A program made the translations under genes and the position numbers. A stretch of 64,000 nucleotides of DNA, taken from positions 806,001 to 870,000 of the forward strand of contig NZ_FXWG01000002.1 in NCBI RefSeq assembly GCF_900177715.1, read 5' to 3'. Below, in pieces: positions 41,913 through 50,757 of the stretch. Numbering within the stretch: position 1 is the stretch's first letter; each line of letters starts with the position of its first letter. This stretch comes from Altererythrobacter xiamenensis. Its GTDB lineage: Bacteria; Pseudomonadota; Alphaproteobacteria; Sphingomonadales; Sphingomonadaceae. The notes beneath the pieces are model-generated. The model was given only the letters and a program-made list of their open reading frames with translations. It was not told the origin of the DNA and made no database searches.

Positions 41913-42024
41913 CCCGCACCCTGCGACCGGCAGAGGATGGATTCCGGGGGAATGCTTCCCCCGGTTGGCCTTCCGCCCGGAGCCTACCGGGATACATGCC
42001 GGGTGGAAGGGCGGAGGGTGCGGG
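41913..42024. repeat. Three-stem palindromic structure before crtB
   Basis: An outer stem CCCGCACCCT (41913-41922)/AGGGTGCGGG (42015-42024) is perfect. Inside lie CCGGGGGAA/TTCCCCCGG (41944-41964, perfect 9 bp, TGC loop) and CCTTCCGCCCGG (41969-41980)/CCGGGTGGAAGG (41999-42010, one wobble). Together they make a closed three-way junction of 112 bp, 20 bp upstream of crtB. It may be a structured RNA leader of crtB, or a REP-like mobile repeat. No riboswitch consensus was recognised. Confidence 0.75.
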
Positions 42025-42050
42025 TGGCCCGGATGCGCGACCAGACGCCC

Positions 42051-42644
42051 TCACAACTCATCCGCCTTCATGCGGAAGATCGGGGTATGCGGTTCGTACG
42101 CCGCCATCTTGTCGATCAGCTCGCCGATCGTGTCGGCGGCAATCAGGATGTTCTGGTGGGCCGGGCGAACGAAGCCGACCTCCGCCATCTTGGTGTTGAA
42201 GGCGATGAGATCGTCGTAAAAGCCCATCGCGTTCAGGAGACCCACCGGCTTCTGGTGATAGCCGAGCTGCGCCCAGCTCATCGCTTCCCATAATTCGTCC
42301 ATCGTGCCGACGCCGCCGGGGATGGTGACGAAACCGTCAGAAAGATCGGTGAAGCGCTGCTTGCGCTCGTGCATGCCCGAAACCGTGTAGAGCTCGGTGC
42401 AATCGTGATTGGCGACCTCGGTGTTGAACAGCGCATCGGGAATGACCCCGATCACTTCGCCGCCTGCCTCCAATGCGCCTCTTGCCACAGCGCCCATCAG
42501 GCCGAGCCTGCCGCCGCCATAGACGACGCCGATCTCGCGCAGCGCGAGCGAGCGCCCGACTTCGTGGGCGAGTTCGATATAGCGCGGGTCTTCGGGTGTG
42601 GCGGAGCCGCAATAGACGGCGAGACGGTTCATCGGGTTGCTCAT
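42051..42644 (-). CDS. LOG-family protein (cytokinin riboside monophosphate phosphoribohydrolase type)
   Basis: A 197-residue Rossmann-like protein. It has RLAVYCGSATPEDPRYIELA and VVYGGGRLGLMGAVARGALE (family signature), and the active site PGGVGTMDELWEAMSW (PGGxGTxxE). Such enzymes release adenine-type bases from nucleoside monophosphates; many bacterial members are AMP or cytokinin nucleosidases. The ATG overlaps the crtI stop (ATGA), so it is translated with the carotenoid genes, which is unexpected. Confidence 0.88.
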   Translation of the reverse strand: MSNPMNRLAVYCGSATPEDPRYIELAHEVGRSLALREIGVVYGGGRLGLMGAVARGALEAGGEVIGVIPDALFNTEVANHDCTELYTVSGMHERKQRFTDLSDGFVTIPGGVGTMDELWEAMSWAQLGYHQKPVGLLNAMGFYDDLIAFNTKMAEVGFVRPAHQNILIAADTIGELIDKMAAYEPHTPIFRMKADEL

Positions 42645-44227
42645 CCCGCCGCCTTTACCGCCAGATCCTCCAGCATCAAGCCTGCGGTCGCCTTGGCGCT
42701 GCCGACCACGCCGGGGATGCCTGCGCCCGGGTGCGTGCCTGCGCCGACGAGGTAGAAGTTCTCGATCACGTCGTCACGGTTGTGGCCGCGGAAATAGGCC
42801 GACTGGGTCAGCAGCGGTTCGAGGCTGAAGGCGCTGCCGAGATGGGCGTTGAGGTCGTGGCCGAAATCCCGGGGCGTATAGCTGAACTTGGTCACGATCC
42901 GGTCATTGATGTCGGGGATCAGCCGCCGCCCGACCTCGTCCAGAATGCGCTGTTCGAGGATCGGAGCGATCTTTTCCCAGTCGACCGCCAGCTTGCCCAT
43001 GTGCGCGACGGGAACGAGCGCATAGAAGGTGCTCTTGCCCTTGGGCGCCATGGTCGGATCGGTCACCGTCGGGTGATGCAGGTAGATCGAGAAATCCTGC
43101 GGCAGCACGCCGTGATCGTAGATATCCTCTAGCAGGCCCTTATAGCGCGGCCCGAACAGGATCATGTGATGCGGGATGCCCGGCCACGTTCCTTCCAGCC
43201 CGAAATGGACCACGAAGAGCGAGGGGCTGAAGCTCTTTCTGGCGAGCGACTTCGCATAACTCTGGCCGCGCTGCGTATCGCCCAGCAGTTCGCGATAGGA
43301 ATGCATGATGTCGGCGTTGGAGGCGACCGCGTCGAAACGCTGCTTGTACCCGCTCGAGGTTTCGACCTCGGTCGCGCGCGCGCCGAAAGTGTGAACCTTC
43401 ACCACCGGATCGCCGACGATCATTGTGCCGCCCAATCGCTCGAAATGGCGCACCATTCCCGCGATCAGCCGGTTGGTGCCGCCGCGCGTCCACCACACGC
43501 CGCCGTCCTTCTCCAGCTTGTGGATCAGCGCGTAGATCGCACTGGTTTTCATGGGATTGCCGCCGACCAGCAGCGTGTGGAAGCTCAATGCCTCGCGGAT
43601 CTTCTCGTTTTCGATGAAGCTCGAAACCATCGAATAGACGCTGCGCCAGGCCTGTTTCTTGGCGAGCGCGGGCGCGGCCTTGATCATCGACTTGAAGTCG
43701 AGAAACGGCACGTGGCCGAGCTTCACATAGCCTTCCTGAAAGACGCCGGCCGAATATTCGAGGAAGCGCTGGTAGCCCGCGACATCGGCCGGGTTCAGCT
43801 TGGCGATTTCCGCGTTGAGGCTGTCTTCCTGGTTCGAATAATCGAAGTTCGTGCCGTCGGGCCAGTTGAGCCGGTAGAACGGCATGACCGGCATCAGTTC
43901 GACGTCTTCGGCCATGTCGTGGCCGGTCAGCTGCCACAATTCTTTCAGGCAATTGGGATCGGTGACGACCGTCGGCCCGCCGTCGAAGGTGAAACCGTCT
44001 TTCTCCCAGAAATAGGCGCGCCCGCCCGGCTTGTCGCGCGCTTCGATCACGGTGGTCGCGATCCCTACCGATTGCAGCCTGATGGCGAGCGCCATGCCGC
44101 CGAAACCCGACCCGATGACACAGGCCGTGCGCCCTTCGTACTTCGCCGAAGCGACCGGGCTGCTGGCGTCTCCGAATAGGTCGGGCGAGATCGTATCGGT
44201 CGTTGTATTCGTGGGGGAGGCGGTCAT
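42641..44227 (-). CDS. crtI: Phytoene desaturase
   Basis: A 528-residue FAD-dependent enzyme converting phytoene to lycopene in the membrane. The dinucleotide fold is ACVIGSGFGGMALAIRLQSV near residue 35, followed by EARDKPGGRAYFWEKDGFTF. The C-terminal FAD motif is NFYLVGAGTHPGAGIPGVVG. Length and motifs are typical of CrtI. The start at 44227 overlaps the crtY stop (ATGA); a longer open reading to 45010 is antiparallel noise inside crtY. Confidence 0.95.
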   Translation of the reverse strand: MTASPTNTTTDTISPDLFGDASSPVASAKYEGRTACVIGSGFGGMALAIRLQSVGIATTVIEARDKPGGRAYFWEKDGFTFDGGPTVVTDPNCLKELWQLTGHDMAEDVELMPVMPFYRLNWPDGTNFDYSNQEDSLNAEIAKLNPADVAGYQRFLEYSAGVFQEGYVKLGHVPFLDFKSMIKAAPALAKKQAWRSVYSMVSSFIENEKIREALSFHTLLVGGNPMKTSAIYALIHKLEKDGGVWWTRGGTNRLIAGMVRHFERLGGTMIVGDPVVKVHTFGARATEVETSSGYKQRFDAVASNADIMHSYRELLGDTQRGQSYAKSLARKSFSPSLFVVHFGLEGTWPGIPHHMILFGPRYKGLLEDIYDHGVLPQDFSIYLHHPTVTDPTMAPKGKSTFYALVPVAHMGKLAVDWEKIAPILEQRILDEVGRRLIPDINDRIVTKFSYTPRDFGHDLNAHLGSAFSLEPLLTQSAYFRGHNRDDVIENFYLVGAGTHPGAGIPGVVGSAKATAGLMLEDLAVKAAG

Positions 44228-45429
44228 GCCTTCTCCTGACTGGTGAGGGGGCGCCCGCTTGAGGCGAGGGCGCGCATTGCACGTCCTATAGCTACGGGGG
44301 GCTTCCCGACAAGGATGCGTGCCTTGTCGAACAGGTTCGACTGGCCGGCGTAGAAACGCTGAAAGATGTTCTGGGGCAAGGCATAGAACCTTTCGAAAAT
44401 GTCCACCCGCCGATCCGGTTCCGCTGCCTGGAACAGCATGCGGCCGAGCAGGCGGTAAAAGCGCATCCTGCGCCAGTGCCGCCGTGCGCGCGCCTCCATG
44501 AAAGCGGCAAGCTGGTGCCCGGTAAGGTCCGCCTCGTCCGCAATCGCGAGTGCATTTTCGACCGCGATCGGCATGGTGTAGCTGGTGAGCGGATGGGAAA
44601 AGCCGCCGCGTGCGCCCGCCATGGCGACGCCGGGAATGCGAATGCTGTCGAGATAGGCTGAGAAATTGCCGCCCGTGATGACCGGCAGCACGCCCGTCTC
44701 GCTGCCGGTGATCTGCCCTTCCCAACCATGTCGACGGCAATAGGCATCGATCCGTCCCGACAGCGCGCTGCGGTCTAGCAGGGGCTCGTCGGCGTAATAG
44801 GTGTCTTCGACGAAGATATCGTGCGCGCCCAGAGGCAGGACATAGACGAAGCGGTAGGCGCCGCCGTTTCCATGCGGGGCGAGCTGGTCGACGCTTGCAT
44901 CCATGATCACCGGGCGCTCGCAATCGTGCGGCTTGTCGAGCCGTGTCTTCCGGCCCATGAAGACCTGCCAGCCGCCGGTCAGGTGCGGGCTGGGCTTGAA
45001 GCTGCGGCAATCGATCACCGCGCGCGCCGGAATGCGCTCGCCATTTTCCAGCATTACCCCTTCTGCATCGAGCTCCGCGACGCCGCTCTTGAGAAGCACG
45101 GTTTCGGGTGGAAGCAGGCGCGTCAGCCCCTGGTGGAAATCGGCGCTCGAGAGCGAGTTATAGGTGGCCCGGACCTGGCGGCGATGGCGCGGGAAGGTGA
45201 CGTCGTATCCGCCGTCCCAGATCACATGGCGAAACTCAGCCAGCAGCGCGCGCCCTTCCGGCGAAAGGTCGCTGTCGAACCAGCTCCAGCGGTGGTTGCC
45301 GCCCAACACTTCGCCCGCTTCGATAAGCGCCAGGCGCAATTCGGGTCGCCGGCGGTGGAGCGCGAGCGCGATCAATCCGCCTGCGAGGCCGCCCCCGACA
45401 ATTGCCACGTCCACCATGCGCCCGTTCAT
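44224..45429 (-). CDS. crtY: Lycopene beta-cyclase
   Basis: A 401-residue CrtY-type cyclase making beta-carotene. It starts with VDVAIVGGGLAGGLIALAL, then LGGNHRWSWFDSDLS, and has RFVYVLPLGAHDIFVEDTYY and GARGGFSHPLTSYTMPIA, characteristic of CrtY. The ATG at 45429 is chosen; one at 45417 is also possible. It is the first gene of crtY-crtI-LOG. It lies 74 bp from the divergent UPF0314 gene. Confidence 0.93.
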   Translation of the reverse strand: MNGRMVDVAIVGGGLAGGLIALALHRRRPELRLALIEAGEVLGGNHRWSWFDSDLSPEGRALLAEFRHVIWDGGYDVTFPRHRRQVRATYNSLSSADFHQGLTRLLPPETVLLKSGVAELDAEGVMLENGERIPARAVIDCRSFKPSPHLTGGWQVFMGRKTRLDKPHDCERPVIMDASVDQLAPHGNGGAYRFVYVLPLGAHDIFVEDTYYADEPLLDRSALSGRIDAYCRRHGWEGQITGSETGVLPVITGGNFSAYLDSIRIPGVAMAGARGGFSHPLTSYTMPIAVENALAIADEADLTGHQLAAFMEARARRHWRRMRFYRLLGRMLFQAAEPDRRVDIFERFYALPQNIFQRFYAGQSNLFDKARILVGKPPVAIGRAMRALASSGRPLTSQEKA

Positions 45430-45503
45430 GGCGCTTGGCCTAGGGCAGTGGAGAGATGAGGGCAAACAGTTTGCCCATGCGCGGGCGCGTGGCATGAAGG
45501 CGC

Positions 45504-46091
45504 ATGGACGCTCTCAAACCGCATCGCAGGGCATGGATTGCTGCTGCGGCCATCGCGCTTGCAGCGCTCGTCATCCTGCTTGCCATGGGCCGACCGCCGA
45601 TCTGCACCTGCGGCACGGTGGAGCTGTGGTATGGCGACATCAATGCCTCGGGCAACAGCCAGCACCTGTCGGACTGGTACACGCCCAGCCACATAATCCA
45701 CGGCATGATATTCTACGCGCTCGGCTTGCTGTTGTTCGGCAAGTGGGGGTTGGGGAGCGAAAACGCAGGGAAATACAGCTTCACGCTCGCCGTGTTTCTC
45801 GAAGCGTTCTGGGAAGTGCTGGAGAACACGCCTTTCGTGATCGACCGCTATCGCTCGGTCACGGTCAACTGGGGCTATTCGGGCGACAGCGTGATCAATT
45901 CCATGGCCGATATCGGCTGGATGAGCTTCGGCTTCTATCTGGCGCTCAAACTGCCCGTGCGGGTGACCATTGCGCTGGCGCTGATCGCGGAGATCGTCAC
46001 CGCGCTGGTCGTGCGCGACAATCTCACGCTCAATGTCATCATGCTGCTCTATCCCATGGACGCCATTGCCGAGTGGCAGGGCCACGCCTGA
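45504..46091 (+). CDS. UPF0314 (DUF2585) membrane protein
   Basis: A 195-residue protein with about four or five membrane segments. Its conserved core is CTCGTVELWYGDINASGNSQ then HLSDWYTPSHIIHGMIFY, the signature of UPF0314, and AFWEVLENTPFVIDRYRSVT with GYSGDSVINSMADIGW later. Polar residues (H, D, E) sit within helices, suggesting an enzyme-like membrane protein. The function is unknown. It is divergent from crtY. Confidence 0.85.
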   Translation: MDALKPHRRAWIAAAAIALAALVILLAMGRPPICTCGTVELWYGDINASGNSQHLSDWYTPSHIIHGMIFYALGLLLFGKWGLGSENAGKYSFTLAVFLEAFWEVLENTPFVIDRYRSVTVNWGYSGDSVINSMADIGWMSFGFYLALKLPVRVTIALALIAEIVTALVVRDNLTLNVIMLLYPMDAIAEWQGHA

Positions 46092-46169
46092 GTCCTCTCG
46101 CAGGTGCAGGAGGCGGAACGGGGCCTCTCCTGCTGCGTTGATAGGCAACAGACAGAACGGGAATTCCAG

Positions 46170-47063
46170 ATGAAATATGTTGCTTGCGGCCTCGCCGCGC
46201 CCTTTTCCATGCTCCTTGCAGCGCCAGCCCTGGCGCAGGATATGGGCGTGGAAGATGTTCCCCAGGAACCGGCTGCGGGTCCGCCTCCGGGCATCGATAT
46301 GGACGATAGCGTGTTCGACGATAACTGGCTCAGCGTCGGTGTCGGCGTCGGCATTGGCCCAAGTTACGACGGTTCGGACGACTACGTGGCGTTTCCCGCG
46401 CCGATCGTGCAGGGCAAGCTCGGCGGCGTCGGCATCAGCCCGCGCCCTGCGGGCCTTGCGCTCGATTTCATTCCCGATGGCGACAATGGTCCCAATTTCG
46501 CGCTCGGCCCTTCGGTCCGCCTGCGCAACGACCGCGCCGACCAGATCGAGGACGAGGTGGTCGAACTGGCGGGCGAACTCGACCGGGCTTTCGAAGTGGG
46601 CGTTGCGACGGGCGTGAGTTTCCCCAAGGTGCTCAATCCCTTCGACAGCCTCAGCTTCAATCTCGATGCGCGCTGGGATGTAGCCGGTGCGCATGACGGC
46701 ATGGTGATCGAGCCGGGCGTGACCTATTTCACCCCGCTCAATCCCGGGATGGCTGCCTCGCTCTCCGTCAGCGGAGAGTTCGTCGACGATGATTTCGCCG
46801 ATTATTACTATTCGGTCTCGCCCGATCAGAGCGCGGCGAGCGGGTTGCCGCAATTCCAGGCCGATGGCGGGCTCAACAGCCTCGGCACGAACCTGCTGCT
46901 GGCGATCGACCTCGATGGCAACCTCGCCAATGGCGGCATTTCGGCCGTGGTGATCGGCGGCTATTCGCGGCTGTTCGGCGATGCCAAGCGCACGCCTTAT
47001 ACGAGCATTCGCGGTAGCGCGGACCAGTTCTTCGGCGCGGTTGGCGTGGGCTATACGTTTTAA
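46170..47063 (+). CDS. MipA/OmpV-family outer-membrane protein
   Basis: A 297-residue protein with signal peptide MKYVACGLAAPFSMLLAAPA ending ALAQ. The mature beta-barrel has WLSVGVGVGIGPSYDGSDDY near residue 50 and ends FFGAVGVGYTF with the C-terminal Phe. This is the MipA/OmpV family of outer-membrane scaffold-type porins. The start at 46170 gives the intact signal; the longer reading does not. It ends at a strong terminator. Confidence 0.9.
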   Translation: MKYVACGLAAPFSMLLAAPALAQDMGVEDVPQEPAAGPPPGIDMDDSVFDDNWLSVGVGVGIGPSYDGSDDYVAFPAPIVQGKLGGVGISPRPAGLALDFIPDGDNGPNFALGPSVRLRNDRADQIEDEVVELAGELDRAFEVGVATGVSFPKVLNPFDSLSFNLDARWDVAGAHDGMVIEPGVTYFTPLNPGMAASLSVSGEFVDDDFADYYYSVSPDQSAASGLPQFQADGGLNSLGTNLLLAIDLDGNLANGGISAVVIGGYSRLFGDAKRTPYTSIRGSADQFFGAVGVGYTF

Positions 47064-47092
47064 GCTCTCCCGCCTCACCGCACCAACAAGAA

Positions 47093-47119
47093 GGGGCCGC
47101 AAAGCGCGGCCCCTTTTGT
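47093..47119. terminator. Bidirectional terminator between MipA and S9 peptidase genes
   Basis: GGGGCCGC and GCGGCCCC form a perfect stem around AAAGC, followed by TTTTGTTTT on the plus strand. The minus strand also has a pyrimidine run. It separates the converging genes. Confidence 0.85.
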
Positions 47120-47139
47120 TTTGGTGACGTGGTCCAGGC

Positions 47140-49179
47140 TTACTCGTCGTCGCCGCCGAGGTTCAGTTCAGGACGCGGAGCGGGCAGCGGTGCCTTGCGA
47201 TTGCCCGTCTTCAGATAGGTGTCGAACCAGCGCATCATCCGCAGATTGTAGTCATAGCGGCTGGCCGCCTTGCGGTTGCCATGCGGTTCGCCCGGATAGA
47301 GCACCATGCGCACCGGCGTATCGGGCTTGCGCACCTTGATCGAACGATAAAGCTCGAAGCTCTGGCTCGGATCGACGCGCGTGTCTTCCTCGCCATGCAT
47401 GATCAGGATCGGCGTTTCGGCCTTGTCGACATGGTAGATCGGGCTGACTTCCAGCATCGCCTGCCAATCGTCCCACGGCCACTTGCGGCTGTGCACATTG
47501 TACATCTCGTAGGGGATGTCGGTGGTGCCGAACTTGCTGACCTGGTTGGAAATACCGACGAACATCACGGCGGCGGCATATTCGGCGCTGTCATGCGTCG
47601 CGCCCCATGCGCTGGCATAGCCGCCATAGGAACCGCCGGTGATGCCGGTGCGGTCGGGATCGGTGATCCCCTCGGCCACCAGCGCCCGCTTCGCATCTAC
47701 GATATCGGCGAACTCGGGATCGGTGTAATTGCCCGTATGCTGCTTGGAGAAAGCCGTGCCATAGGCGGTCGAGCCGCGATAGTTCGGGTGGAACACGGCA
47801 TAGCCCTGACCTGCGCCGACCTGGCCAGGCATGGAATATGCCGTCAGCCAGCCGTTCGAATAATGCGCTTCCGGCCCGCCATGCACCATCATGATCGTGG
47901 GGAAGCCAGTGCGCGGACGTTCACCGAGAGCTTCGATCAGGATGCCTTCGACTTCCTGCCCGTCACGCGCGGTGTAGGTCATCGTGCGTTGCGGCGCGAA
48001 GGTGATTTCGGACAGCCAGGGATTGTGGCTGGTCCAGCGGTTGAAGGCGTTGTTGTTCCAGACGAACAGCTCGCTGGGATGGCGCGGGCTGTTGGCACTG
48101 AACGCCAGCGTGTCGCCGCCAGCTTCCAGGCTGGTCAGGATCAGCTCGCCCGGGTCGATTTCCTCTGCAACGCTGCCATCGGGATTGTAGAGACGCAGGC
48201 GCGATTGCGCGCCGACATGGATCACCGCAGCTAGCCGTCCGTCGCTGAGCCACTCGGCATCGACCGCGGCTTCTTCTGCGCCTTCGTTGAGAGCGCGATA
48301 GGTCCCGCTCGACACGTCGACGAGGTGCAGCGTGGTGGCCGCCGGATCGTTCACGTCGACGCCTGCAATCATCGAAAGCTGGCTGCCATCGGGGGAGTAT
48401 TCGACATCGTCGAGCTTGCCGGGCGTTTCGACAACGGTGCGAATATCGCCGTCCGACAGATCGATCACGTTGACCCGCTTCGAGGTGTAGTTGTCGTCGA
48501 TCTGCGGCGTCGGTGCAGTTTCGATCACCGCGCTGCGGCCGTCGGGTGCGATCTCGAACGCGCTGACATAGCCGGGCACGGGAATCTCGCGCGGGCTTTC
48601 ATCCACGCTTTCGCCGAAGCGCGCGGCGAACAGGCGATTGAGCTTCGCTTCTTCCTCGTAAACCTTGGCGTCGAAGCCAGCCTTGCTTTCCTTCGTGCGG
48701 GTTTCGTCGCTGGCAGCGCCGACCAGCATGTAGAGCATGGTGCCATCCGGGCTCCAGGCGTAGCTGCTGACGTCGGCGTCCTCGACCGCGGCGAGCTTGC
48801 GATAGGCACCGCCTGCAACCGGCACGCCCCACACGGCCTTGTCTTCCTTGTCCTTGGCCCAGGTGAAGCTCACCATCTGGCCATCGGGAGAGAAGTGCAC
48901 CGCGGACGGGCTCACATCTTCCGGCAGATAGGCGCGGGCCTGATCCGGTCCCCATGCAAGGCTCAATTCCTGCGTCGTCGTGCCGTTTTCCTCACCCTCG
49001 GTCACGTCGGGCAGGCTGGCGGTGGTGTAGGCGACGCGGCTGCCGTCGGGAGAGACGGCGATCGCGCCGACGCTCTCCAGCTTGGCGACGTCTTCGGGCG
49101 TCATCGGGCGCGCCTGTGCGGTGGCGGCAACCGAAGCGGTGGCGAAAAGGGTGGCGGTAAATGCGACCTTGCGGATCAT
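47140..49179 (-). CDS. S9 family prolyl oligopeptidase-like exopeptidase
   Basis: A 679-residue exported peptidase with signal MIRKVAFTATLFATASVAAT ending AQA. An N-terminal beta-propeller (repeated SPDG motifs, e.g. VSPDGSRVAY, FSPDGQMV, YSPDGSQLSM) precedes the catalytic alpha/beta-hydrolase domain. The triad is Ser in GITGGSYGGYASAW, Asp in EEDTRVDPSQS and His in GEPHGNRKA. It probably cleaves short peptides in the periplasm. The start at 49179 gives a clean signal. It is divergent from the amidohydrolase gene. Confidence 0.9.
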   Translation of the reverse strand: MIRKVAFTATLFATASVAATAQARPMTPEDVAKLESVGAIAVSPDGSRVAYTTASLPDVTEGEENGTTTQELSLAWGPDQARAYLPEDVSPSAVHFSPDGQMVSFTWAKDKEDKAVWGVPVAGGAYRKLAAVEDADVSSYAWSPDGTMLYMLVGAASDETRTKESKAGFDAKVYEEEAKLNRLFAARFGESVDESPREIPVPGYVSAFEIAPDGRSAVIETAPTPQIDDNYTSKRVNVIDLSDGDIRTVVETPGKLDDVEYSPDGSQLSMIAGVDVNDPAATTLHLVDVSSGTYRALNEGAEEAAVDAEWLSDGRLAAVIHVGAQSRLRLYNPDGSVAEEIDPGELILTSLEAGGDTLAFSANSPRHPSELFVWNNNAFNRWTSHNPWLSEITFAPQRTMTYTARDGQEVEGILIEALGERPRTGFPTIMMVHGGPEAHYSNGWLTAYSMPGQVGAGQGYAVFHPNYRGSTAYGTAFSKQHTGNYTDPEFADIVDAKRALVAEGITDPDRTGITGGSYGGYASAWGATHDSAEYAAAVMFVGISNQVSKFGTTDIPYEMYNVHSRKWPWDDWQAMLEVSPIYHVDKAETPILIMHGEEDTRVDPSQSFELYRSIKVRKPDTPVRMVLYPGEPHGNRKAASRYDYNLRMMRWFDTYLKTGNRKAPLPAPRPELNLGGDDE

Positions 49180-49319
49180 CGGAAAATTGTCCCCTAGTGG
49201 CTTATTGTTGCGCGGGACATAGCGAACCGTGCGCTTATGGCAAATGAACGCGCTGGACGAAGGCCCCTTGCACCCCCAACGCATAACGCGCATCACGGCT
49301 CCCAAAAGGGAGATCATCG

Positions 49320-50585
49320 ATGCGTATCAATATCCTGGCTGCGGCTCTCGCCGCTGTCGTTTCATCCCCGCTTGTTGCTGAAACAACAGCGATCGTTGCC
49401 GGTTCGGTCATAACCGATCCCTCGAGCGAGCCGCTGGGGCCATCCGTCATCATGGTCGAGGACGGCCGCATCACGTCGATCCGCCCGCGGCAGGGCGATG
49501 TCGAAGCCGATAGGGTGATCATGCTGGGCGACAAGACGGTGCTGCCCGGCCTGATCGACCTCCATACCCATCTGACCGGCGATCCGGGTGGCGACTTCTG
49601 GAAAGAAGCGGTCGAGCCCGACGAATGGGGCGTGGTCATGGGCGCGAAAAATGCGCGGCTGACCGCGCTCGCCGGCTTTACCACAGTGCGCGAGGCAGGC
49701 AGCGCGCAGCACACCGCCTTTTCGCTGCGGCGGGGCACGGCCGAGGGGAAGATTCCGGGTCCGCGTATCCTCGCCGCTGGCCCGGCGCTCGCCATCGTCG
49801 GCGGACATGGCGACGTCTCCGGCTTCAAGCCCGAGGTCAATGAAGTGCTGACCAGCGGCTACACCTGCACCGGCGCAGTGGAATGTGCGGAGAAGGTGCG
49901 TCGCGCCAGCCAGAACGGGGCGGACGTGATCAAGATTACCGCAACCGGCGGCGTGCTCAGCCAGCAGGGCCGCGGGCTGGAGGCGCATTTCACCGATGCC
50001 GAGATGAAGAGCATCGCCGACACCGCGCATTCGCTTGGCCTCAAGGTCATGGCGCATGCGCATGGTGCGCGCGGTATCGAGGCGGCGGCGCGTGCGGGCA
50101 TCGATACGATCGAACACGGCACCTATATCGATGAGCAGGCGGCCAGGGCGATGCGCGAGAACGGCACCGTGCTGGTTCCGACGCTGATGGCCTTTCAGGG
50201 GATCAAGGAACGACTGGGGAAGGGTATTTACTCGCCAGTGGTGGAAGACAAGATTCGCGCGGTCAGCCCCTATGCCGAAAGCATTATCGAACGCGCGCGA
50301 AAGTGGGGCGTCAAGGTAGCCTTCGGCACCGATGCCGGCGTGTTCGACCACGGCGAGAACGGGCGTGAACTCGCGCTGATGCGAAAGGGCGGCATGTCCG
50401 ACCGCGAGGCCCTGGCGAGCGCAACCACCGGCGCGGCCGAGGTGCTCGGCATGGAGAGCGAGATCGGCAAGCTCGCGCCGGGCTATTCGGCAGACATCAT
50501 CGCGGTCGATGGCAATCCGCTCGAGGATGTCAGCGTTCTTGAGGACGTCGGCTTCGTCATGGTGCGTGGACAGGTTATCGAATAA
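49320..50585 (+). CDS. Exported metal-dependent amidohydrolase
   Basis: A 421-residue amidohydrolase with signal peptide MRINILAAALAAVVSSPLVA. Metal ligands are H-x-H in GLIDLHTHLTGDP, a probable carboxylated Lys in DVIKITATGG, His in VMAHAHG and IEHGTY, and Asp in AFGTDAGVFDHG. This is the imidazolonepropionase-like/prolidase-type subgroup common in sphingomonads, likely acting on dipeptides or cyclic amides in the periplasm. It lies beside other exported peptidases. Confidence 0.88.
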   Translation: MRINILAAALAAVVSSPLVAETTAIVAGSVITDPSSEPLGPSVIMVEDGRITSIRPRQGDVEADRVIMLGDKTVLPGLIDLHTHLTGDPGGDFWKEAVEPDEWGVVMGAKNARLTALAGFTTVREAGSAQHTAFSLRRGTAEGKIPGPRILAAGPALAIVGGHGDVSGFKPEVNEVLTSGYTCTGAVECAEKVRRASQNGADVIKITATGGVLSQQGRGLEAHFTDAEMKSIADTAHSLGLKVMAHAHGARGIEAAARAGIDTIEHGTYIDEQAARAMRENGTVLVPTLMAFQGIKERLGKGIYSPVVEDKIRAVSPYAESIIERARKWGVKVAFGTDAGVFDHGENGRELALMRKGGMSDREALASATTGAAEVLGMESEIGKLAPGYSADIIAVDGNPLEDVSVLEDVGFVMVRGQVIE

Positions 50586-50757
50586 CTCGCGCGGCGTTGC
50601 CGACAGCTTGGGTTCACTCTCGCTGTTTATCGAGTGCAGCGGGCGCTTCGCAGAGCGCCTGCAGGACAGCGCGAGCGGTCGCGCTACGGCACCTCGCATC
50701 TTGCGGCCAGGTGCATTGCTTCCATCGCACCGCCCATCTTCAACAGGGATTTACTCC

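Noticed and set aside
40631..42199. Long plus-strand frame across crtB and the folded element
   Set aside because: It is antisense to crtB and the biotin carboxylase and resembles no protein family.
45426..47102. 558-codon minus-strand frame opposite UPF0314 and MipA genes
   Set aside because: Both plus-strand genes have signal or membrane features and family motifs; the antisense product has neither.
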